The notes beneath the pieces are model-generated. The model saw only the letters and a list, made by a program, of their open reading frames with translations, did not search any database and was not told where the DNA came from. A program made the translations under genes and the position numbers. Source: Ruminococcaceae bacterium UBA1438 (GTDB lineage Bacteria > Bacillota > Clostridia > Oscillospirales > Acutalibacteraceae). Taken from it: a DNA stretch of 5,599 nt. The DNA lies in contig DCTO01000046.1 in NCBI GenBank assembly GCA_002329285.1, forward strand, positions 1 to 5,599, in the 5' to 3' direction. This document shows, piece by piece, positions 1 to 5,599 of the stretch. The stretch's first letter is position 1. Each line of letters starts with the position of its first letter.

Positions 1-5
1 TCATA

Positions 6-2027
6 ATGGCTTATAAAAAATGGATTATTGCGCAGGCTGATAAGGAGCTTGCTTCAGAGCTTTCGGAAAAACTGAATATTGATCCGTTTATTTCATTCCT
101 CTTGACTGCAAGGGGGATTGATAACGAGCTTGCCATGTCCAAATTTCTCTCCGGCTCTGTTGAGCTTTCCGATCCTTTTCTTTTAAAGGATATGGACAGG
201 GCGGTTGCCCGTATTGAGGATGCAATTGATTTCGGTGAAAAAATCACCGTTTTCGGCGATTATGACTGCGATGGCGTAACCTCAACGGCGCTTCTCGTTT
301 CTTTTTTAAGAGATATGGGCGCTGATGCTGATTATTATATTCCGTCACGTATGGCAGAGGGTTATGGGCTTAATAAGCCTGCAATCAAACAGCTTGCGGA
401 AAAAGGCACACAGCTGATTGTAACCGTTGATAACGGCATCTCCGCTATTGAGGAGGCGGAGTATATCTATTCTCTCGGAATGCAGCTTGTTGTAACAGAC
501 CATCATCAGCTTTCCGAAACCCTTCCAATGGCGGAAGCGGTGGTTAATCCCCATCGCCCCGATAATGAGCTGGAATTTCACGATCTGTGTGGAGTCGGCG
601 TTGCGTTTAAGCTTGCCTGCGCGCTTTACGGTGATTCGGAGGATATGCTTTGGCGTTATGCTGATCTGGTTGCGCTTGGAACGGTTGCCGATGTAGTGCC
701 CCTGCTTGATGAAAACAGGGCCCTCGTTAAATTCGGCTTAAAGCTTATTAATGAAAACAGCAGGGAGGCAATCAGCGCTCTGCGCCGTGTGGCAGGGATT
801 GAGAAAAAGGAGATAACCTCCTCTGAAATTGCCTTTCAGCTTTCACCAAGAATTAATGCAATGGGCAGAGTTGCTGATGCAGCTGATTCGGTGCGCCTTC
901 TGCTCAGTGAGGATTATAATGAAATAGAGTCGCTTGCCCAAAGCCTTAATGATAATAATCTGATGCGCCAGCAGTTCGAAACGCAGATAATCGCTGATGC
1001 AAAGGCGCAGCTTTCTGCAGATGAAAGCCTTGCCGCAGGCAGGGTTATTGTCATTTGCGGCAGAGATTATCATCAGGGCGCAATCGGAATTGTTGCCTCA
1101 AAAATTCTTGAGGAGTATTCAAAGCCCGTTATTGTGCTTTCTTCAGACGGGGAGGTTGCAAGGGGCTCTGCAAGAAGCATTGACGGCTTTAATATCTATG
1201 AGGCAATTGCCTCCTGCTCTGATATTTTGGAGCAGTTCGGCGGCCATCCCAAGGCAGCGGGCTTAACTCTTTCAGCCTCAAGGGTTGATGAATTCAGAAC
1301 GCTTATTAATGAATTCGCCGCAGAGGCTTATCCCGTTATGCCGGAGCCTTCAATCAAAATTGATGCAAAGCTTTCTCCTTTTTATCTTAATTTGGAGCTT
1401 GCAAAGGCTCTTTCTGAGCTGGAGCCTTACGGCGAATGTAACAAGCGCGCGGTTTTTGCCTTGATGGGGCTAACTGTCACAAACATCGTTCCCATGGGAA
1501 ACGGCGCTCACATAAGAATTGAGTGTGAGAAAAAGGGCAGAAAAATCCGTCTTGTTAAGTTTAAAACAACGCAGGCGGAATTCCCGTTTTCTGCTGGGGA
1601 TTCCATTGATGCCGCGGTTAAAATCGGCGTTAATCCTTATAACGGACGGGAGTATCTTTCCGTTCAGGCAATTGATGTCCGTCCCCATGGGCTTGATGCT
1701 GAAAAGTATTTTGCCCAAAGAGAGGTTCTTCAGCTTTTTATCTCCGGCAAAAGCAATGATAAATCCGTTTATCCGGATCGTGAGGATTGCGCTTATATTT
1801 ATAAAACCATCCGTTTCCTCGGCGGCAGCTGCAATGCTGATGAATTATATTTCAAGCTTGATAATATAACTTTCGGTCAGCTTCATTTTGCCCTTTCTGC
1901 TTTTAAAGAGGCAGGGCTTGTTAATATTGATAATGAAAAAATAACCCTTTCTCAAACGCAGGGAAAGGTGGATTTAATGAACACAGAAACGATGAAAACC
2001 CTGAAAGGAAGGCTTTCAATTGAGTGA
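6..2027 (+). CDS. recJ: Single-stranded-DNA-specific 5'-3' exonuclease RecJ
   Basis: RecJ degrades single-stranded DNA 5' to 3' in the cytoplasm, using Mn/Mg ions, in recombination, mismatch and base-excision repair. The 673-residue product carries the DHH-family motifs in order: DYDCDG (85-90), PSR (113-115) and EGYG (118-121), VTVDNG (139-144), DHH (165-167), NPHRPD (181-186) and GTVAD (225-229). The linker and DHHA1 domain follow, with PRINAMGR (281-288) and GGHPKAAG (412-419). An OB-like domain spans about 450-558. The last roughly 110 residues (560-673) look like the small helical, possibly winged-helix, tail of Firmicute RecJ; this explains a length above the roughly 580 residues of E. 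coli RecJ. All catalytic acidic and histidine residues are present. The ATG start fits the family N-terminus (xYKKWII), but its Shine-Dalgarno site lies outside the window and the frame stays open to the left edge, so a longer N-terminus is not strictly excluded. The 3' end overlaps relA by 8 nt. Confidence 0.96.
   Translation: MAYKKWIIAQADKELASELSEKLNIDPFISFLLTARGIDNELAMSKFLSGSVELSDPFLLKDMDRAVARIEDAIDFGEKITVFGDYDCDGVTSTALLVSFLRDMGADADYYIPSRMAEGYGLNKPAIKQLAEKGTQLIVTVDNGISAIEEAEYIYSLGMQLVVTDHHQLSETLPMAEAVVNPHRPDNELEFHDLCGVGVAFKLACALYGDSEDMLWRYADLVALGTVADVVPLLDENRALVKFGLKLINENSREAISALRRVAGIEKKEITSSEIAFQLSPRINAMGRVADAADSVRLLLSEDYNEIESLAQSLNDNNLMRQQFETQIIADAKAQLSADESLAAGRVIVICGRDYHQGAIGIVASKILEEYSKPVIVLSSDGEVARGSARSIDGFNIYEAIASCSDILEQFGGHPKAAGLTLSASRVDEFRTLINEFAAEAYPVMPEPSIKIDAKLSPFYLNLELAKALSELEPYGECNKRAVFALMGLTVTNIVPMGNGAHIRIECEKKGRKIRLVKFKTTQAEFPFSAGDSIDAAVKIGVNPYNGREYLSVQAIDVRPHGLDAEKYFAQREVLQLFISGKSNDKSVYPDREDCAYIYKTIRFLGGSCNADELYFKLDNITFGQLHFALSAFKEAGLVNIDNEKITLSQTQGKVDLMNTETMKTLKGRLSIE
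2004..2012 (+). promoter_or_regulatory. Shine-Dalgarno site for relA (AAAGGAAGG)
   Basis: AAAGGAAGG lies inside the last codons of recJ and ends 7 nt before the TTG at 2020, an ideal spacing. It decides the relA start. The nearest downstream ATG (2033) is out of frame, and the next in-frame ATG encodes Met50, which lies within the conserved HD-domain stretch and is too late. Confidence 0.8.
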
Positions 2028-4206
2028 ATATAATGACGGCTTTGCTGAATTTCTTGAAAAAATAAAGCAAAATCCGCAATATGATTGGGAAAAAATTGAA
2101 AAGGCTTATCTGCTTGCAAAGGATGCTCATAAGGATCAAAAGCGCCGCTCCGGCGAGCCTTATATTATGCATCCTGTTGCTGTTGCGCAAATTTTGTTTG
2201 AACTCGGCATGGATAATGAATGCATTATGGCCGCGCTTCTTCACGATGTTGTTGAGGACACGGAGTATAACCTTGATTATATTTCCGATAATTTCGGCAG
2301 CACGGTTGCCCTCCTTGTTGACGGCGTAACAAAGCTTGGCCAGATTCCGCTTTCAACCAGGGAAGAGGTGCAGGCCGAAAACATCCGCAAAATGTTTATG
2401 GCAATGAATGAGGATATCAGGGTAATCATCATTAAACTGGCAGACAGGCTGCATAATATGCGCACCCTTTCCCATATGCCTGAATATAAGCAAAGGGAAA
2501 AAAGCCAGGAAACTCTGGAAATCTATGCTCCGATTGCACACAGACTCGGTATTCGCGCCATTAAGGATGAACTTGAGGATCTTGCAGTTCAGTATCTTGA
2601 TCCGATTGCTTATAAGGAAATTGAAAATTCGCTTTCAATGAAGCAGGAGGAGGCTGAAAGCTTTCTCGGCGATATAACCTCGCAGTTAAAGGACCGCATT
2701 ATTCCCATTATTCCCGATGCCGAGATAACCTCGCGCGTGAAATCCGTTCACGGCATTTTCCGCAAGGTGTATATCAAGGGTAAAGCGTTTGAAGAAATTT
2801 ATGATATCTATGCCGTTCGAATAATTGTTGATTCAATCATCAACTGCTATAACGTTCTGGGCATAGTTCATGATATGTTTCGCCCGATTCCCGGCAGGTT
2901 TAAGGATTATATCTCTTCTCCGAAGCCGAATATGTATCAGTCGCTTCACACAACCGTGCTTTCAAAGGACGGCGTTCCCTTTGAAATTCAGATAAGAACC
3001 TGGGAAATGCACCGCACTGCCGAATACGGTATCGCTGCGCACTGGAAATATAAGCTCGGCAAGGGCGGCAAGGATCTTTTTGATGATAAGCTGCGCTGGA
3101 TAAGGCAAATTATTGAACACGGCAATGAATCCCATTCTGCAGGTGAGCTTATCGCCGATGTTAAGGGCGATCTTTCAACGGAGGAGGTTTTCGTTTTTAC
3201 TCCGCGCGGAGATATCAAGAATCTCCCGCTTGGCTCAACCGTTATTGATTTTGCTTATGCAATCCATTCCGCCGTCGGCAACAAAATGGTCGGCGCAAAG
3301 GTTGACGGCAGAATTGTTCCGCTTGATTACGTTATTAAAACAGGCGAAAGAATTGAGGTTCTCACCACCAATCAGCAGGGAAAGGGTCCAAGCAGGGATT
3401 GGCTTTCAATCGTTAAAACCGGCGAGGCGAGAAACAAAATCCGCTCCTGGTTTAAAAAAGAGCGCAGGGAAGAGAATATTGAGGAGGGCAGAGCAACTGT
3501 TGAGCGCGAATTCAGGCGCAATTTCATCAGGCTCTCTCCGGAAAAATATAACGAATTTCTTGAAAAAATCTCTGAGCGACAGCATTTTTCTGAGGTTGAT
3601 GAATTCTTTGCCGCAGTTGGCTATGGCGGAATTCAGCTCAATAAGATGATGCCGTCAATTAAGGATGAATATAACCGCAACTGGAAGGAGCATGAGCCCG
3701 CAAAGGTTGAGGAGGTTATTGCAAAGGCGCAAAAGCAGCCCACTGCATCATCAAGCGGTATTATCGTTGAGGGAATTGACAATTGCCTCATCAAAATTTC
3801 AAAATGCTGCTCACCGCTTCCGGGTGAGGAGATTATCGGCTTCATCACAAGGGGTCACGGACTTTCAATTCACAGGCGAAACTGTGCAAACGTTCCCAAG
3901 GATCTTGAGAATTGCGCAGAGCCGGAGCGCTGGATTTCCGCTCATTGGGATGAAAACGTTAAAATAGAAACCAAATCCGTGCTTGATATTTATGCTATTG
4001 ACAGGGATGGCGTTGTTCTTTATATAACCAGCAAGTTAATGGCAATGCACGTTAAGATTCATTCAATTAACGCCCGCCCGATTAATGACGGCAATTGCCT
4101 CACAACAATGTCCGTAGCGGTTAACAGCAAGGAGCATCTTGATAATATTGTTAAGATGATAAGAAAAATTGAGGGCGTTTATCATATTGAACGCACGGGT
4201 GTTTAA
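2020..4206 (+). CDS. relA: Bifunctional (p)ppGpp synthetase/hydrolase, Rel (RelA/SpoT family)
   Basis: This cytoplasmic, ribosome-associated enzyme makes (p)ppGpp from ATP and GDP/GTP when uncharged tRNA accumulates, and also hydrolyses it. The 728 residues show the full long-Rel architecture. The HD hydrolase (about 25-180) has H51, H75-D76, E79-D80 and DRLHNMRT (142-149). The synthetase (about 235-345) has R239/K241, D262, RFKD (293-296), Y306 and E322 in EIQIRT. The TGS domain spans about 388-450, with H416 in the IHSAVGN stretch. The zinc-finger region has C596, C597, H618 and C622, and the ACT domain spans about 655-728. An intact HD site plus RFKD (EFDD in monofunctional E. coli RelA) points to a bifunctional enzyme. 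The start is TTG, chosen from the strong upstream AAAGGAAGG. The 8-nt overlap with recJ suggests coupled translation. No frameshift or missing catalytic residue is seen. Firmicutes often name this gene rel or relA. Confidence 0.97.
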   Translation: MSEYNDGFAEFLEKIKQNPQYDWEKIEKAYLLAKDAHKDQKRRSGEPYIMHPVAVAQILFELGMDNECIMAALLHDVVEDTEYNLDYISDNFGSTVALLVDGVTKLGQIPLSTREEVQAENIRKMFMAMNEDIRVIIIKLADRLHNMRTLSHMPEYKQREKSQETLEIYAPIAHRLGIRAIKDELEDLAVQYLDPIAYKEIENSLSMKQEEAESFLGDITSQLKDRIIPIIPDAEITSRVKSVHGIFRKVYIKGKAFEEIYDIYAVRIIVDSIINCYNVLGIVHDMFRPIPGRFKDYISSPKPNMYQSLHTTVLSKDGVPFEIQIRTWEMHRTAEYGIAAHWKYKLGKGGKDLFDDKLRWIRQIIEHGNESHSAGELIADVKGDLSTEEVFVFTPRGDIKNLPLGSTVIDFAYAIHSAVGNKMVGAKVDGRIVPLDYVIKTGERIEVLTTNQQGKGPSRDWLSIVKTGEARNKIRSWFKKERREENIEEGRATVEREFRRNFIRLSPEKYNEFLEKISERQHFSEVDEFFAAVGYGGIQLNKMMPSIKDEYNRNWKEHEPAKVEEVIAKAQKQPTASSSGIIVEGIDNCLIKISKCCSPLPGEEIIGFITRGHGLSIHRRNCANVPKDLENCAEPERWISAHWDENVKIETKSVLDIYAIDRDGVVLYITSKLMAMHVKIHSINARPINDGNCLTTMSVAVNSKEHLDNIVKMIRKIEGVYHIERTGV

Positions 4207-4213
4207 AAATATT

Positions 4214-4239
4214 TGGGCGGATAGTTTCCGCCCGTTTTT
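4214..4239 (+). terminator. Intrinsic-terminator-like hairpin between relA and dtd
   Basis: GGGCGGA (4215-4221) pairs perfectly with TCCGCCC (4227-4233) around a 5-nt loop (TAGTT). A T-G wobble (4214/4234) can extend the stem to 8 bp, and TTTTT follows at once (4235-4239). It begins 8 nt after the relA stop. The T-tract is short and the dtd Shine-Dalgarno site follows 3 nt later, so it may be a partial terminator, or a hairpin that stabilises the 3' end of recJ-relA mRNA. The reverse strand has no T-run directly after the stem, so it would act on + strand transcripts only. Confidence 0.72.
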
Positions 4240-4251
4240 GCAGAGGTTGTT

Positions 4252-4704
4252 ATGATTGCAGTAATTCAGCGCGTCAACGGTGCAGATGTAAAAATTAATA
4301 ATGAAATTACCGGCAGCTGCTCAAAGGGCTTTTTGATTCTCCTCGGCGTTGTTCAGGGGGATACGCGGGCGGATGCCGATAAGCTGATTAAAAAGATTCC
4401 CAATCTGCGTATTTTTGAGGATGAAAACGGAAAAATGAATTTGTCCGCTCTTGAAATCGGCGGCGAAATGCTTGTTGTTTCCCAATTCACTCTCTGCGCT
4501 GATTGCTCTCACGGCAGGCGCCCCAGCTTCACTAATTCCGCTCCGCCTGATGAGGCAAATGTGCTTTATGAGTATTTCGTCAGCGGCATGAAAGGCGCAG
4601 GCGTTTCAAGAGTTGAAACAGGGGTGTTCGGCGCTGATATGCAGGTTTCTCTTGTCAATGACGGCCCGGTCACCATTATTCTTAACAGTAACTATCTGAA
4701 ATGA
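4252..4704 (+). CDS. dtd: D-aminoacyl-tRNA deacylase (Dtd)
   Basis: Dtd is a small cytoplasmic homodimeric enzyme that hydrolyses D-amino acids (and glycine mischarged on tRNA-Ala) from tRNA, protecting translation from wrong or D-residues. The 150-residue product is full length and collinear with the bacterial family. It has the N-terminal MIAVIQRV strand, the SQFTL motif (77-81), GRRPSF (88-93), and the C-terminal MQVSLVNDGPVT (130-141) containing the Gly138-Pro139 pair, which as a cross-subunit Gly-cisPro motif excludes L-aminoacyl substrates. The ATG is preceded by AGAGG with a 5-nt gap to the start. It sits 45 nt after relA, matching the relA-dtd order of many Firmicutes including Bacillus, but a terminator-like hairpin lies in the gap. 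No convincing promoter fits between hairpin and start, so expression probably depends on readthrough or an upstream internal promoter. Confidence 0.96.
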   Translation: MIAVIQRVNGADVKINNEITGSCSKGFLILLGVVQGDTRADADKLIKKIPNLRIFEDENGKMNLSALEIGGEMLVVSQFTLCADCSHGRRPSFTNSAPPDEANVLYEYFVSGMKGAGVSRVETGVFGADMQVSLVNDGPVTIILNSNYLK

Positions 4705-4706
4705 GG
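4703..4706 (+). promoter_or_regulatory. Shine-Dalgarno site overlapping the dtd stop codon
   Basis: GAGG shares its first two bases with the TGA stop of dtd (4702-4704) and lies 7 nt before the ATG at 4714. A ribosome ending dtd sits on the initiation site of the next gene, so translation of the two is probably coupled. Confidence 0.6.
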
Positions 4707-4713
4707 TTTCTTT

Positions 4714-5328
4714 ATGCTTGAGGTTAAAGCCATCGTTCTTGGCGAGCTTGAGAATAATTGTTATCTTATAACCGATAAGGCAAGCGGCAAATCCGCGCTT
4801 GTTGATTGCACTGATGCTTCGCCGCGCATGCTTGATTTTATCGGCAGTGCCGATCTTGAATATATTCTGCTCACACACGGGCATTTTGATCATATTGAGG
4901 GCGTGCGCAAGGTTAAGGAGCAGTATGGTGCAAAGGTTTGCATCAGCCGTGAGGATGAGCCAATGCTTTCCTCCGGCAAACTGAGCCTTGCTGCCTTTTG
5001 CGGCGGCATTCAGAATAATGCCAGTGCTGATGTTGTTCTCGGCGAAGGGGATGTTATCACCCTTGGCGAAACCGAAATAAAGGTTATTTCAACTCCCGGC
5101 CACACAAAGGGCGGGCTTTGTTTCATTGCCGATGATTGCATCTTCACTGGGGACACTTTGTTTTTCTGCTCCTGCGGCAGAACAGATTTTCCCGGTGGGG
5201 ATGACCGAGAAATGCTTCAAAGCCTTCACCGCTTATCACAGCTTGATGAAAGTCTGCGGGTTTATCCCGGGCATGACAGAGCCTCAACAATCGCCTTTGA
5301 GAAGCAGAATAATCCTTATATGAGATAA
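4714..5328 (+). CDS. Metallo-beta-lactamase-fold hydrolase, glyoxalase II-like
   Basis: This 204-residue protein belongs to the glyoxalase II-like branch of the MBL superfamily, predicted to be a soluble cytoplasmic di-metal hydrolase acting on thioesters or related esters. Every expected metal ligand is visible: THGHFDH (54-60; H55, H57, D59, H60), H130 in TPGHTKGG, D147 in FTGDTLF, and H187 in VYPGHD. GRTDFPGGD (155-163) is a typical subgroup motif. The protein is shorter than the roughly 250 residues of classical GloB and lacks its long C-terminal substrate domain, resembling the short YcbL/YqgX-type hydrolases, so glutathione thioester is not a safe substrate guess. There is no signal peptide or membrane segment. 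Eight cysteines are present, including C152 and C154 close to D147. It starts 9 nt after dtd and ends 4 nt before hemZ, so it is clearly in the same transcription unit. The fold is certain; the physiological substrate is unknown. Confidence 0.9.
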   Translation: MLEVKAIVLGELENNCYLITDKASGKSALVDCTDASPRMLDFIGSADLEYILLTHGHFDHIEGVRKVKEQYGAKVCISREDEPMLSSGKLSLAAFCGGIQNNASADVVLGEGDVITLGETEIKVISTPGHTKGGLCFIADDCIFTGDTLFFCSCGRTDFPGGDDREMLQSLHRLSQLDESLRVYPGHDRASTIAFEKQNNPYMR

Positions 5329-5332
5329 AGCT

Positions 5333-5599
5333 ATGATAATTGTTTGCAAAAATCATCAGTATCAGTATGATATTGAAAACCTTGCGGAAATCTTTTTTCC
5401 GTATGAAAAAATTAAAATGCTTGGGGAAATTCCGGCAGAGCACGAGGACGTGTTTGTGATAACCGAAATCAGCGGTAACCTTCTCACCGTTGATGCTTCA
5501 GTTTATGACCGAAAGCTTTCGCAAAGCCTTGAGCTTTCTCCTGATGCTGACAGGCAGAATTCGCTGTCAGTTCTTTTTTACAGGGTGATGTCCTCTTTG
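5333..5599 (+). CDS. hemZ: Coproporphyrinogen dehydrogenase HemZ, N-terminal part (cut by window edge)
   Basis: An ORF of 89 codons runs open to the right edge. Its N-terminus (starting MIIVCKNHQYQYDIENL, then IFFPYEKI) resembles the variable N-terminal domain of clostridial HemZ, an oxygen-independent radical-SAM enzyme related to HemN that oxidises coproporphyrinogen III in anaerobic tetrapyrrole synthesis. The position directly after relA-dtd-MBL hydrolase is the usual place of hemZ in clostridia. The diagnostic CxxxCxxC iron-sulfur motif would lie beyond the window, so the call rests on weak N-terminal similarity plus synteny. The ATG is 4 nt after the preceding stop, and only a poor purine stretch (GAGATAAAG, 5322-5330) precedes it, so translation is probably coupled to the MBL gene. 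Another protein with a similar N-terminus is possible but less likely. Confidence 0.7.
   Translation, partial: MIIVCKNHQYQYDIENLAEIFFPYEKIKMLGEIPAEHEDVFVITEISGNLLTVDASVYDRKLSQSLELSPDADRQNSLSVLFYRVMSSL

Noticed and set aside
1..5. Possible upstream extension of recJ or an upstream promoter
   Set aside because: Only five bases precede the ATG, so neither can be judged; the ATG fits the family N-terminus.
1519..1869. A 116-codon open frame within recJ in another + frame
   Set aside because: It overlaps the conserved OB domain and C-terminal tail of RecJ, has no recognisable domain, and no independent support.
1921..2244. An antisense open frame of 107 codons across the recJ-relA junction
   Set aside because: It is fully antisense to two confident genes, has a hydrophobic composition expected from reverse-reading codons, and no family resemblance.
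3113..3649. A 178-codon open frame within relA in another + frame
   Set aside because: It lies wholly inside the certain relA coding region, its product is low in complexity and unlike any family I know, and the codon bias of this genome leaves alternative frames poor in stops. It is a shadow frame.
3998..4028. Possible internal promoter in relA: TTGACA (3998-4003) with TATATA at 17 nt or TATAAC at 19 nt
   Set aside because: The -35 match is perfect, but it encodes ordinary codons, the -10 element is either imperfect or too far away, another TTGACA at 3776 has no partner, and a transcript from here would still meet the hairpin at 4214-4239. It would need 5'-end mapping.
5144..5443. An antisense open frame of 99 codons across the MBL-hemZ junction
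   Set aside because: It is antisense to the conserved GRTDFPGGD and PGHD motifs of the hydrolase and has no domain of its own.
1..5599. Mobile element, CRISPR array, defence system or other undescribed multi-gene system
   Set aside because: The window is filled by five same-strand housekeeping genes with uniform base composition; no direct or inverted repeats of note, no transposase or integrase, and no stretch over 50 nt without a gene.

Overview
The window is one strand-uniform block of housekeeping genes, almost entirely coding: recJ, a bifunctional relA/spoT-type gene (called relA), dtd, a metallo-beta-lactamase-fold hydrolase, and the first 89 codons of a gene that looks like hemZ and runs off the right edge. 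All genes are on the + strand. The first two overlap by 8 nt, and the later gaps are 45, 9 and 4 nt. The only non-coding stretch of note is the 45-nt relA-dtd gap, which holds a GC-rich hairpin followed by five T's. I see no mobile element, CRISPR array, tRNA, rRNA, riboswitch or large repeat.

The likely source is an anaerobic Firmicute of class Clostridia, probably near the Ruminococcaceae/Oscillospiraceae. Three things point there: the gene order relA-dtd-MBL hydrolase-hemZ, known to me from clostridial genomes; the single long Rel protein whose sequence (PKPNMYQSLHTT, RFKD) reads like clostridial Rel; and the purine-rich Shine-Dalgarno sites. GC content is roughly in the mid-40s by eye, with strong use of CTT (Leu), GTT (Val) and ATT (Ile). 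The exact genus cannot be set from this window.

Layout: 6-2027 recJ (single-strand-specific exonuclease for repair and recombination); 2020-4206 relA (synthesis and breakdown of (p)ppGpp), starting at TTG inside the end of recJ; 4214-4239 terminator-like hairpin; 4252-4704 dtd (D-aminoacyl-tRNA deacylase); 4714-5328 MBL-fold hydrolase; 5333-5599 hemZ, partial.

The genes share a loose theme of stress and translation fidelity. Rel senses uncharged tRNA on the ribosome, Dtd clears mischarged tRNA, and in related genomes hisS and aspS usually follow hemZ. The block is nonetheless best read as a conserved clostridial operon, not a new system. The points most worth checking are the hairpin splitting the operon between relA and dtd, the TTG start and overlap of relA with no apt gene between recJ and relA, and the unknown substrate of the MBL hydrolase.
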